64,000 bases of DNA, taken from contig SAXG01000015.1 of NCBI GenBank assembly GCA_012932865.1, forward strand, positions 124,001 to 188,000, written 5' to 3'. Within the stretch, counting starts at the first letter, position 1. Each line of letters starts with the position of its first letter. Under the pieces are notes generated by a model. That model worked only from the letters and a program-made list of their open reading frames with translations. It did no database searches and was not told where the DNA came from. A program made the translations under genes and the position numbers. The stretch is from Amylostereum areolatum (Eukaryota > Basidiomycota > Agaricomycetes > Russulales > Stereaceae). Shown here piece by piece: positions 43,301 to 54,311 of the stretch.

Positions 43301-44422
43301 GGAGCAGGATACTTGCCCAGCCATCCGACGATGACTTGAATAGCAGTTCCTTCCGGGTCGAAGGCCAGTCCGAGGACCGGACTGTGAACGCCCCACACGC
43401 GTCGTTGGTAGAGAGCGCTGGATATCGCGTCCTCCACGAGGCCAGGCTTCGCCATCACAAGCGCAGCCAGACAATCGGGTCCCCTCCAGTCGTTCATCAT
43501 CATGTGTCGACTGTAGTCCGAACCCAAAGGCTCCTCCGAAACAGATTCGGCGTCCGACGGGACCTCTGAGACCAAGGACTGCGTGTGGTTTTCTTCCAGG
43601 TCGTTCTCCAAAAATTCAGAGACGGTGAACCTGCGCGGATACTGTGGCGCGTCGTCTTCGTCGGACTCCGATTGCGTTGAGTTAGATGCGTTTTGCGACG
43701 AGCCCTGGGAAGGAGTGGCTGCCCGCATTTCTTCGTCGAGTTCCATTGCATCTTCAGGTGGGTGGGCTCGAAAGGGAGAGAGCGCTATGAGGGTTGCTTT
43801 TGCGTAGCGGGGCAGGAATCGAGAGAGTGGGTCCGATGTGGCGTAGGGATGCTTCGCCAGCGCAAACCAGACGCCATCTCTGGTACCATGGTCAGCTCTC
43901 TGTGGTCTATATCGACATTTGTAACCTACAGGACAATCGCATCGGGACACGACGCGAGCATGCACGTCTCAACAAAGGCGGCGAGGAAAGATGTGTTGGG
44001 CCCCAAGCTGAACCCGTTCGAGGCGTAGTCCGAGCGATACCGAAGCAGGGCGACGATGGAAAAAAGATGCCCTATGATGTTTGACATCTTCCGATATAGG
44101 TCCAGGTCGCGGCTTGACGGTGGCGCAGACGGTCGTATCTCCGACCGCTGGATTTCTTCCACTAGCTCAACGAAAAGGTCTTCGGCGTCGCTGCTGAGAA
44201 GTGGTTGGGGGTCCTATGTCAAAGAGAAATATATTCGTCATATAATAGCCTGACATTGAGGGAAATTCGACCTACGGTCGCCAGCCAAGACGGCAGTGGA
44301 TTGGCCCTTAGACGGTGCATGAGGTCGACGACATCCGGCGGCCAGTCCGGGTCCCGTCCGACGGAGAGACAAAGATTATGACGGACTATGTCTGGATTAT
44401 TCGAACTCGCGAGGACTGGCAT
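40338..44422 (-). CDS. Family member B: large multi-exon protein of unknown function with nuclease-like motifs
   Basis: Paralogue of copy A with the same exon plan. Start MPVLASSNNPDIVRHNLCLS at 44422; DPQPLLSSDAEDLFVELVEE; SLGPNTSFLAAFVETCMLAS; WFALAKHPYATSDPLSRFLP; acidic Ser-rich linker; HMMMNDWRGPDCLAALVMAK; tiny exons including LPPDVDCDMPPKTQRDKPGR and SPPGVDITDEKSDKKSNK; helical block with ANEAEHRQAFDGIVGLIL; RWLESPRSGKCDLIAAVQIP (about 41530-41460); PFDIMGALNFDSYETNED; HLIRSLLLPLLACEFKKHK (about 40880-40815); GPNQIRMYLTSLVKFLGVLG; and a C-terminus NWTMEDQVAQYEKIAASML ending at 40338. The proposed active-site order D, E-F-K, NQ is kept. No frameshift seen, so B and A look like the intact members. 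Confidence 0.7.
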
Positions 44423-44469
44423 GATAGTAAAAGAGTAGCACGGGGAGAGTATGTAGTTGACTTGAACTT

Positions 44470-45027
44470 CGTTGAACGGAAAGCACGTGGAGACTCGAGA
44501 GCCAATGGAGAGCAGGCCTTAATTAATAATTAAGTAGCGGCCAGCCTACTGCCGCTCGCACTGGCAAATTCACCCACCATCGCCTGCCACCCTCACTCTG
44601 TTTTCCAACCATACGATACGCACACTAATGGGTCACCATGGATTGGATGTCGATGAATGCCTCCCCGACATCGGCATTTTCTCCCTAGCCGTCGGAGTCC
44701 CCCCTGTCCCCCTCTACACTCGTGTCTGGTCGCCACTGTCAGACGTCGATAGGAACCTGCAGAGCTTGCGAAACACGGCCTTCGTCCTCTCCGTCTCCCC
44801 ATCATACCCGCCAGAGCCTAAGCATGCGCTCAACTCGCCCAACCTGCCCCGAGGACCTCCCCCGAAGACCTCCCCCGCTCAGCCTCAGCCTTTTCGCCCC
44901 CCTTAAAACACAACGCCAAAGGTCTCCGACCTTCCATCCTTCCCACCATCATCGCTGTACGCACAAATCGACCGGGACAACCACCGGCACACCACCCCAT
45001 GACACCTCTGTCCCCGCGCGCGCTATA
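44470..45027. repeat. Duplicated flank block L, copy 1
   Basis: From ggagagcaggccttaatta to cgcgcgcgctatac. It is about 90% alike to 50440-50993 by eye. It lies immediately upstream of family member B, as its partner lies upstream of C. A plus-strand frame (MGHHGLDVDECLPDIGIFSL, from 44628) is present in both copies, but I recognise no domain. Confidence 0.7.
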
Positions 45028-45665
45028 CCCACCAAAGACGACGCGCTCTCGAACTCTACACCCAGTCACCGCACTTTCGCGAACAAGCGTTACACTTTTC
45101 GTCCGCAAGTCCGCCCTTGCCAACGATACGATCCTCGACGTCCTCAACAAGCGGTTCGGTCTGGCCAATGACACTCTCGCCAACCTGCACAAAACGGATG
45201 AGCCGAGCGGGAGCGAGGCACGTTGCATCAAGACTCCGAGGGACCACCGTATGTCACCGGACAAGGCGACTCTTAGAGCGCACACCCACTTTGGCTCTCT
45301 TGTGGGTATCTCTCAGTAGACTTTGATGGATGTTGACGTTGTCCTCAGTCATTCCTGCACCACGACCACCTTGGTGGCTTCCAGGCTTTCCTCCGAAGGA
45401 CCGAAGACTTGCACTCGAACTTACACTGTGTCGTGTAAGTTCCCTTTCGCTCTCCTAGTCACGGCTCCGGTGTTAACGCGACGCAGCCCTCCTCCGAAGG
45501 CGCAATCCGCTTTCGAGCGCTGGTCTCTCGCCTTTTCACGCGTCCCAACACTGCACAAAACCTCGCGCCCCAAGCGAGCGAGAGCACGCTCATCGCCGCG
45601 GCGGTGAACGGGGCACCAGAAGGGAAGTTCGATACTGGCGGGTCTAGCCGCGTGGAGGCTGTTTG
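45028..45665 (+). pseudogene. 2-oxoglutarate/Fe(II) oxygenase (isopenicillin N synthase-like) pseudogene, copy 1
   Basis: Degraded copy of the gene at 54312-55510. Recognisable pieces are ANDTILDVLNKRFGLANDTL, KTDEPSGSEARCIKTPRDH, AHTHFGSL (the metal-binding HxD is here HxH), LGGFQAFLRRTED, SNLHCVV, and FERWSLAFSRVPT with the 2-oxoglutarate-binding RxS still readable. The block GHAICNLGDAMTIFSGGILR is deleted (the sequence jumps from TED to HSNLH), the N-terminal about 100 residues are absent, and frames shift. It cannot encode an active enzyme. Confidence 0.78.
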
Positions 45666-48600
45666 AAATGCGAGCAAGAGTGCTCGCAATGTGTCAGCAT
45701 GGATGTCTGCCACCGTGGTCAATCCCTACGAATGCGACGGTAAAAAGACCCCTCGTGTAGGAAGATATGGCCACGAGTTTTTTATCGTAGTTCTAAATGG
45801 CATACGTTTTGTGTTTTCTTGCCCGGCCCCATATAAACAATCTCAAGGTCCTCCTTGCAATGAACATTATGGCTGGAATTAACTCATCGAATGTGGATGT
45901 CATAGCAGCGATCGATCTCATTGAAAACAAGTTTACATGTGCTGATGATATATAGGGTACTGTAACACGACGGTCAAGACACCATGGCGAAGGAACACGA
46001 TAACAGTGCAAGGGCGAGAAACAACACGAAACGGTGCGAAAGCAGAAACAACATATGACGATGATAAAAACAAAACATGGCGACGACGAAATCAAAACAT
46101 TTGCTATGGATCCTTGGTAAACCTTCTAGAACGACGACAATGGGTGTTAATAGGCGTAGCAAAACGGCCTGCGGCGCACCTTTCGTTCATTGCTGCAGAC
46201 CTTCCGCTTCCTTGGCTGCTTTCTCCCTTTTTTTCATTTCATTCTTTCGCAACAAGGCGAAATCATCGTATTCCACGACCTGGTCCTCCATGGTCCAGTT
46301 CAGACTAACGTCGTTGGCGTCCAACTTCGCCCGCACGCTATCCTTCACGGCTTGGAATCGCTCCTTGAGGGTGGGCGCTAAAGTGAAGCGGAGATATAGG
46401 AGGAAGACTGCGAAATTGACGGCGCCAAGCGGATTCGCGATGTCATATCCGTGGCAGTTCCTCTCCAGGATATGCACAATTCCTGGACTCATTTCCTGCG
46501 GGAAAATTAGTAAGTACAACAAGGGATGACAAAGACGAAGTTACCCACCCCCTGTGGTTCGGACATCCAAGCGCAAATGATCCCGCCCACCGTACCCTCA
46601 GTGAGCAGTCCATAAACATGAAAGTCGTAGATGCCAAGCACCCCTAGAAACTTGACGAGGCTCGCGAGATACATCCGAATCTGATTGGGGCCCGTGACAT
46701 CGTACCCCTCCTTGTTCTTCTTGAATTCGCAGGCAAGCAGAGGGAGAAGAAGAGAGTGGATGAGATGCTCATATTCCTTCTTAACTTGGGCATTTGCCGC
46801 GCTGGCCTTCGGCAGACTTTCCTCGGAACTGGACTTTGAGCTTGAGACGCCTGAAAAGGAACAAATAATATTATGTCGCACGCAAGATTCATCAGAAGGG
46901 TTAGAACGAGCCTTTCGACTGGGAGCGTGGTTGACTTTCTCGTAGCAATTTAACCCTGGCAGGTGCGGCGGGCGCTGTGAATGTGGGTGAGTGGTGTGAG
47001 CTTCATACACCCCGCAATCTGGGAGATATAAACATACCTTCGTCGGTCCGCGACCGATGATTCTTGCGCTAGTTGGAAGCAGAAGTCAAACAACTGAAGC
47101 AATCAAACGGGGAAGACAGATAGATAACATACTCTGAACGATGCCCTGGCTTGCTTCGTATGAATCGAAGTTCAGTGCGGCCCATGATGTCGAACGGCTT
47201 GAGTGAGCTAACCGATGCGTCCGAGTGCACGCTCAAGTCCGACGCTTTTTCCTGACTCGAGATTCGGTTATGCTAGGGCCTGTTGGAGCGTCGGGAGATA
47301 GAATGACGGGTCCGAGTTTTTTTGCCCTTGTCGCCTCGTCCACCCCGAAAAAATTTGGAATCTGGACAGCGGCGATGACGTCACATTTCCCTGACCTAGG
47401 GCTTTCCTGCCATCTCGAGGTTGCGTCATTGTAGCCATCACGCCATATCGTCAAGTTGGTAGTGAATAATGCATGGACTTCTTTAGCATAGTCCTTGTTG
47501 GTTGCCACGAATTTGTCGCGGTCCAGTTGCTCGCCGTGTTTCGCGAGAATCGTGTTAGCTTCAACCACGAGTTGCTCGACCTGGGTTTCACTGAAAGTTT
47601 TAGGCCCGTCGTCTCCTCCGGAAACGTTCTTGTGCCCATGTGTCCAATCGAAAAGGTCCTCGCGTGCGACATGGATGGCACGTTCCGCTCTAGTGATTCC
47701 GGAAAACTGGGTCAGTCGTGACGACAAATAGCTCAGTTATACCACGCACAATGACACAATCCGAGTGGGTGCAAGGTCGGTTTTGCTGGACAAGATCAGA
47801 CTGATGATACCATCAAACGCCTGGCGATGTTCCGCCTCGTTAGCCTGATTGGCATGCTGAGAGGACCTTGTTAAGGCGGCTTGGGAAGAGAAGCGGAGAA
47901 TGTCGGACAGTTTGTTAGAAAGAACGTGTTCCATCTGCTCAGAAAGAAAGGTCGGGGGCGAAATATCCTCTCGGCGCCCTTCGACGGCAGTGACCAGGTC
48001 TTCCAACGAACTGCACTGATCGCGAGCAACGGAAGGATATGTATCCTTTACACGAGGATTGTTTCAGCCAATAATAAGCGAAGTATAAAGCAGTGCTTAC
48101 AAAGCCCTTCCAAGCAAGTGGCAGAGCCAGTCCAGTCGCAGCCTTGTAGTCCTTGAGATGCGGTATCCGCACTGCCCAAGCCGCTCGGCTGGCTTCAATC
48201 ACGGTTTCACTAGGCAGTAGTAGCGAGTCCAGGTTCGTGCCTGTCTTTGGAAGGGAATCCTGAACAACGAAGTGACTGTTCAACCAGAGGGAAGTTTTGG
48301 AGCCTTGGTGGCGTGCCCCCCCTGCAGAGTTCGCAAACCTGGATACACGTTAATGTTAAGGAGGCACGAGATCCCCAGGCATGTTTACGCACCGGGACAT
48401 TGACATTGTCGTTAAAGTGGGAGTGTTTACTCTGGTAGGGAATGTCTAGCTGCCGTGGAACAGGTATAGAAATGTATAAATACGCATACTGTGACTTCTT
48501 GTCCGAGTTTTCGTCCGTTATGTCAACCTCGGGGGGGCTACATGTGGAGATCGGTCAATCGGGATAGCTGGTTGAATATGAGGCGGGATCGCATACATCT

Positions 48601-48680
48601 TGTCCGTGGGCTGATCACCCTCGGACACTGCCCTGTGGAGATCTGGTCAGAGAACGTGGCGCGACCTTGCACTCCATGAC
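45600..48680. repeat. Segmental duplication, copy 1 (partner 55430-58550)
   Basis: Covers the 3' end of oxygenase pseudogene 1, the intervening 3' flank and the C-terminal half of member C. Between about 45900 and 48650 it matches the partner almost base for base at a spacing of about 9.86 kb, differing mainly by scattered one-base indels. The high identity implies a very recent duplication, gene conversion, or an assembly artefact. Confidence 0.85.
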
Positions 48681-50308
48681 AAGCTTACTTCCTGCCTTTG
48701 ACGATCTTGTTGTGTTGTTTCTTGTCAGCCATGCCGCAATCAACGTCTGGAGGCAGTGAGCTGCCCAAGCATCGAGCACCGGTTAGGCGAGGGAGGAAGA
48801 TGGAAGGGAGGCAGGGAGGGGTGACAAAAAAGCCTACCAAACGGAACATATAGGGCTCAGTCCAAGCCACGCTTCCACGTTTCGAGACGTATATCCTTCT
48901 TCAGGGAGAACGACTTGATCTTCCCGCCATAAATCGAAGTGATCCTCGATGCTGCCCAGGTTTGCACCGCTCGACGCAAGGGCAAAGGACTTGTCGGATG
49001 CGAATTGTTCGCATGAAGAGACAATGAGGAACGCTAGAAAAAGCGCGTCACTGCATTTCTTCAGGTCGAACACCCCATGTGCGAGATGCGTTGCTGAACA
49101 ATGAAGGAGGTTGACCGGGGGCTATAGATATTGCGGTCAAAGGACGCTGTAGTTCACAACAGAAAGGACGAACAAGGTCTGAGTTCAGAGCGGAATCCTT
49201 GCCCAGCCATCCGATAATGACTTGGATAGCGGTTCTTTGCGGATCGAAGGCCAGTCCGAGGACCGGACTCTGAACACCCCACACGCGTCGTTGGTAGAGA
49301 GCGCTGGATATCGCGTCCTCCACGAGGCCAGGCTTCGCCATCACAAGCGCAGCCAGACAATCGGGTCCCCTCCAGTCGTTCATCATCATGTGTCGACTGT
49401 AGTCCGAACCCAAAGGCTCCTCCGAAACAGATTCGGCGTCCGACGAGGCCTCTGAGACCAGTGACTGTGCGCGGGTCTCTTCCAGGTCGTTCGCCAAAAA
49501 TTCAGAGACGGTAAACCTGCGCGGATACTGTGGCGCGTCGTCTTCGTCGGACTCCGATTGCGTTGAGTTGGATGCATTTTGCGACGAGCCTTGGAAAGGA
49601 GTAGCTTCCCGCATTTCTTCGTCGAGTTCCATTGCATCTTCAGGTGGGTGGGCTCGAAAGGGAGAGAGCGCTATGAGAGTTGCTTTTGCGTAGCGGGGTA
49701 GGAATCGAGAGAGTGGGTCGGATGTGGCGTACGGATGCTTCGCCAGCGCGAACCAGACGCCGTCTCTGGTACAATGGTCAGTTCATTGTGGACTATATGG
49801 ACATCTGTAACTTACAGGACAATCGCATCGGGACACGACGCGAGCACGCACGCCTCGACGAAGCTGGCGAGGAAGGACGTGTTCGGCCCCAAGCTGACCC
49901 CTTTGGAGGCGTAGTCTGCGCGATACCGAAGCAGGGCGACGATTGAAAAAAGGTGCCCCACAATGTTTGATATCTTCTGGTATATATCCAGGTCGCGATC
50001 TGACGGTGGCGCAGACGGTCGTGTCTCTGAACGCTGGATTTCGTCGACGAACTCGACGAAAAGGTCCTCGGCGTCGCTGCTGAGAAGTGGTTGGGGGTCC
50101 TACGTCAAAGAGAAGTATATTCGTCATAGAATAGACTGACATTGAGGGAAATTCGACCTACGGTCGCCAGCCAAGACGGCAGTGGATTCGCCTTTAGACG
50201 GTGCATGAGGTCGACGACATCCGGTGGCCAGTCCGGGTCCCGTTCGGCGGAGAGACAAAGATTATGACGGACTATGTCTGGATTATTCGAACTCGCGAGG
50301 ACTGGCAT
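46187..50308 (-). pseudogene. Family member C, probably frameshifted
   Basis: Same plan as B. Start MPVLASSNNPDIVRHNLCLS at 50308; central exon with HMMMNDWRGPDCLAALVMAK, and a segment (NSDLVRPFCCELQRPLTAIS) that matches copy A rather than B. The C-terminal half is nearly identical to D. The D motif ESPRSGKCDVIAAVQIPNFF (about 47400), LLLPLLACEFKKNKEGYDV (about 46745-46690) and GPNQIRMYLASLVKFLGVLG are kept. However, between 47170 and 47275 the copy has extra single bases relative to D and B (CCC for CC, AACCG for AACG, ATTCGG for ATTGG), which break the frame after GPSITES. Only these indels separate it from an open gene, so sequencing error is possible. Function unknown. Confidence 0.65.
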
Positions 50309-50439
50309 GATAGTAAAAGAGTAGCACTAGGAGAGTATGTAGTTGACTTGAACTTCGTTGAACGGTTGAAGCTGGAAGGATGTCGGGGTTCTCGGGATCG
50401 GCGTGCACGTGTGCGTTCCGAGGGCAAGCACGTGGAGAG

Positions 50440-50993
50440 CCAATGGAGAGCAGGCCTTAATTAATAATCAAGTAGCGGCCAGCCTACAGGCTACTGCCGC
50501 TCGCACTGGCAAATTCACCCACCATCGCCTGCCATCCTCACTATGTTCTCCAACCATACGATACGCACACTAATGGGTCACCATGGATTGGCTGTCGAAG
50601 AATGCCTCCCCGACATCGGCATTTTCTCCCTAGCCGTCGGAGTCCTCCCTGTCCCCCTCTACACTCGTGTCTGGTCGCCGTCAGACGTCGATAGGAACCT
50701 CCAGAGCTTGCGAAACCCGGCCTCCGTCCTCTTTGTCTCCCAATCATCATCTTCCAATGTTCAATCGCTTCCTTCTCCATTCGCACCGTGACCCGTCAGA
50801 GCCTAAGCCTGCGCTCAACTCGCCCAAAATGTCCCGAAGACCTCCATCACTCAGCCTCAGCCCGAACGTCCTTTTTGGCCCCCCCCAAAACATAACGCCG
50901 AAGGTCTCCGACCTCTTTTCCTTCCCACCATCGTGGCTGTACGCACACCTGCACAACACTCCATAACACATCTGTCCCCGTGCGCGCTATACT
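50440..50993. repeat. Duplicated flank block L, copy 2
   Basis: Partner of 44470-45027. Homology stops at cgcgctatac (about 50993), the same point at which copy 1 joins the oxygenase pseudogene. Here 3.3 kb of other sequence (two small genes and the oxygenase 5' part) lies between block L and the shared oxygenase region. Confidence 0.7.
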
Positions 50994-51981
50994 CGAGTAC
51001 TCTCTACGAACTTCGCCCAGTCGGACCGCCGGCTTGGTTGAGGTTTCTGTCGCGGTATCTTGTGGAACAAGGATAGACCTCGCCCCGCTCTCTTATACCC
51101 TCACTGATAGGATGCGTTCTAGGTTAGCAAGGTCCCCTCGTTTGTGTTCGTGCGCAGGGAAATCAAAATATGTGACTCAACGCGCTTGAGAAAATCCGAT
51201 GCACGGTCGATATAAATCAGCAAGGTGCGCCCGGAGGCTATCCAGACTATGCAAGTCTCGCTGTCATCGTCTGCGAAGTCTACTTGGTTGCTCTCTCTCA
51301 ACGCTATCGGATGATCCTAGGTATTCCACATGCACACGTTGGCATCGATATCCTCCTACGGAACCTCCTGGAACTTCGATGACCTCTTTCGCCACCTGTC
51401 TCGTCTGCTACATCCTTTGTTTGCGCCTCCGATTGGACAAGCTTCTGTGTTTCGCCGACTCGTGTGGCACAGTGGACAATGCTATCGCTTTTCACTATCA
51501 TTCCGTAGTTACTTTGTTGTTGCATCATCTCTACTCGAGTCTTATAGATATGGTTTGAATCATTGACACCATCGGATTGTCACCGGCGAACCCGTTCGGA
51601 TTTGGATGAACATCGCTACACCAGCATGGGTAATGAATGGGAAATACAACACAAATAAATAGTGTTTTGGAGAGCAATGTCCGAAGGGCGTACTATAACC
51701 ACCCCGCGAGGGGATGTGAACGACGTGCAATGAGTACAAATCTTTGCTGGGAGCAAGAGGGATCGTAACCTGATAACGAGATAGCACATGCGTAGCACGA
51801 CAGACGAGAACATAAACAATAAGGGTGCGTAGACGAGATGGTGATAGAAGCGAAGATGAAAAGTTCGAGGAAGACATGGACAGCACGGCACCGGACACAC
51901 TGATTGGGAAATCATCGTCAACCTGACAGTCTGTGAAAAATGAATCCAGACAGATGGAGACAGCCTCACCATCTCCCATGC
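50994..51981. other. Spacer, no supported gene
   Basis: Stop-rich. A minus-strand stretch near 51300-51200 (DDDSETCIVWIASGRTLLIY) vaguely recalls basidiomycete DUF6534 membrane proteins, but without surrounding helices I do not call it. 51560-51981 is the 3' flank of the 199-aa gene. Confidence 0.4.
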
Positions 51982-52640
51982 CTATCGAGGTGTCCATTGC
52001 CATTTCTTGACGTCGAGATACCAGCGCTCCTTCTTATCGACTAGATACCTGTCCAGAAACTGGGCAAGCTTTTTCCGTGATGCCTCTGGAAGAACTCCGG
52101 TATAGTTGGTGCCCAGGGAGAGACTGTAAGAGAAGTGCGAGTCGCGGCCTGGAAACAACGCCACTCGAACGACGGGGTTGGGATCAAGTCCAGCGAGCCG
52201 CATGATTTCATCCGCTATTCCACTGCTGAGCACCGTCATTTCGTCATCGCGACGTCGTGGGATGTCGCAGAAACCTCCCGTGTACAGAAAATAGTCCGGG
52301 AGATGGGTTTCTATCAGTCGAACAAATGATTCGAGACCGATCTTCCATCCGTAATGAAGGGTGGGCGGTTTGTAGTGATGAACGGTTTTATCGTGGCCCA
52401 GCAGATATGTGGGGAGGATGTCTAGGGGCTGTTGCGTACACAGTATGCGGAAGTCCTATTTTCCATTCAGTCTGAGTGTGACAATTCGACCGAACGTTAT
52501 GAATCGATACGAACCTCGAGAGTGTAGTCGCATCCGTTCGGAGGTGTAAATAACGCTCCAGCCACTGCTTGTGATCTGGTCTTGACTTTCTTGGCCAATG
52601 GCGCTGTAAGAGGCGCCGCTCTCCTTTTCAAAACTTTCAT
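51982..52640 (-). CDS. 199-residue protein of unknown function, head-to-head with nuclease-like gene
   Basis: Two exons: 52640-52515 (MKVLKRRAAPLTAPLAKKVK ... CDYTLE, 42 codons) and 52455-51982 (DFRILCTQQPLDILPTYLL ... KKWQWTPR), joined in phase 0 by a 59-bp GT-AG intron. The N-terminus is very basic (possible nuclear localisation signal, KRR and KKVK). The body is globular with ETHLPDYFLYTGGFCDIPRR, GLDPNPVVRVALFPGRDSHF and RKKLAQFLDRYLVDKKERWY. I believe similar uncharacterised proteins exist in other Agaricomycetes, but I know of no function. Another start in a different frame (52695) gives no in-frame splice and is rejected. The divergent arrangement with the gene at 53069 suggests co-expression. 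Confidence 0.6.
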
Positions 52641-53008
52641 TGCAATTGACGTGATGGAGGATAGAGCTGAGGATAGGGCAGAAACTGAAAGACATTGGAG
52701 TCGTAGATAACAGCCGGCTTTTATGATGTCAACATTGGAAAATCACGTGACCTCACTCAAGCCCGCAGTCAAGTTTATGTTGAAGTTGGTCTAACAGACG
52801 ACAATTCGTAGCTGAAGAGCGCTGAAGTCCTGAACCGTCTTTGTACTACATCAAGCCTCAAGCCTCAAGTCGTTCGCCTCCGATGGTCCACCGATTCCGA
52901 ACAAAGGTGCTGATAAGTCCATTTGGTGAGCGGCCTTGTTCTGAATTCACCTTGTGATTGTTCGAGCTCGAGCTCTTGTTCCACGACATGAAGCCCCCTG
53001 GGTGTACA

Positions 53009-53017
53009 TATAAAATA
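53009..53017 (+). promoter_or_regulatory. TATA box of the nuclease-like gene
   Basis: ATATAAAAT lies about 55 bp upstream of the ATG at 53069, a good core-promoter position; this supports 53069 rather than the in-frame upstream Met at 52958 as the start. Confidence 0.5.
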
Positions 53018-53068
53018 TTCACCTTCTGCAACACACTGCCTCCCCCACCACATCACAGTGATTCTATC

Positions 53069-54278
53069 ATGCCTTCTACCCCTTTCCTTAGACTCGGCCA
53101 GAAGTGGAGAAAAACCCTGAATATGAAGCTCGAGGCTCAGGTCAGACGTTGCAAACTCTCATTGGAGAGGGCCAGTTTTGGAGGAGGGTGGGAGTTCCAT
53201 TCTTACGAGGCCGGTGTCGAGCTCCTGCACTACCCGATGCACATGTACAGCAACGCCGACACCGAAGTCGAGTTTTTCAACAACCCCCAGGGCATCCTTC
53301 CCGCCACCCAGACCATTCCGCGTGGCGATATCCATCGTGCAGAGGATCCCAATTTCGTCCCCAGCGCCTCGCCTGTCGTTGAATCACAGCCAAAACATCG
53401 CACACGGAGTACTACAGCAGCACAACGGGCGACTCAGATTCGTGCTCAGAGGATCGCCCAGGTCACAGCGCAGGAGGAGGCGATGGCAGCGGCGGCGATG
53501 ACAGTAGAAGAACAGGAAGAGGGCGTGATCCTTGCTGAAGGGCCCGATGGTATGCCAATTTATCCGGCGGGGCAAGCAGCAGGATCGGACAAGGCAGTGA
53601 GCGTTGAATGTGAGTGGTCGATTCGCTTTAGTCTTTTGTCCGGAGTTTCTAATAAGGTGTGGGACTTCAGACCCCCCCGCTGCACGGCTCGATTTTCTTC
53701 CTACATTCCCCGAGACTATATCAACGTCCACCACAACCAGTCAAGGCTCGACGGTACCGGTGAAGCAGCTGAAGTACCGACTAGTGGACTTCATAATCTA
53801 TATGTCCAAAGCAGACATGGCTGGAGGGCCACGACGTCGCTTTTTCATCGCTATGGTGGAGGTGAAGGCCCCTCCTCAGATGAGCGCGACACCAGAAGAT
53901 AGAAAACGCCTGGCCTTCGAGGAAATATCAGGAATGTTGAGGCAGGTTATCCAGCAAATCCAGTTTGCATTTCGAGTCTCGGAGGACAAAGGCCCTGTTC
54001 AGGACGAGCTATGGGCGCTGTGTATTGCAGGGGAGTGGTGTCGCTTTGTACGTTTCTCTCGCGAAAAGACGCCCAAGTTGGACATCCCTGCCGCTCCCAA
54101 AAGTGGCTATTCTGGTCCGAAGAGGCCAGAGGCGATTCCTGTTGGTATCACAGATACCATCAAAATCTTTGAAGACGACGAGGACGCTTACAGTACAGAG
54201 TTTATGAGGAGATGGCACGATGTCATGATTTGGGCCGTACAGGGTGCGGGAGAGCGCAGAGCGGGGGCAGATGTTTGA
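53069..54278 (+). CDS. 382-residue protein with PD-(D/E)XK nuclease-like core
   Basis: Two exons (53069-53609, 53671-54278) joined in frame across a 61-bp intron, giving SVE-Y-PPAARLDFLPTFPE. The N-terminal part (MPSTPFLRLGQKWRKTLNMK, SYEAGVELLHYPMHMYSNAD) is globular; the middle has an Ala/Gln/Glu-rich predicted helix (QRATQIRAQRIAQVTAQEEA). The C-terminal part contains LKYRLVDFIIYM, then RRRFFIAMVEVKAPPQ, then GMLRQVIQQIQFAFRVSED and WALCIAGEWCRFVRF. D in a strand, E-x-K in the next strand, a helix with Q, then another strand is the classic order of the PD-(D/E)XK nuclease fold, with residues roughly D258, E276 and K278. Function is inferred: it might be a host nuclease, a transposon-derived nuclease or a catalytically dead relative. 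Both splice sites and the frame are intact. Confidence 0.65.
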
Positions 54279-54311
54279 TTGTACACTGTAGTCAATGTGA
54301 AATAGGATGGA

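Noticed and set aside
44628..44906. Plus-strand frame MGHHGLDVDECLPDIGIFSL shared with 50573-50791 as a conserved small gene
   Set aside because: It is conserved only because block L is duplicated; the second copy diverges and stops early, and no domain or splice pattern supports it.
51119..51301. Possible DUF6534-type membrane protein remnant on the minus strand
   Set aside because: Only a short stretch (DDDSETCIVWIASG) is suggestive; there are no flanking transmembrane helices or start.
52456..52695. Start at 52695 (MSFSFCPILSS) as first exon of the 199-aa gene
   Set aside because: Splicing from this frame into the conserved second exon is out of phase; the frame from 52640 joins in phase 0.
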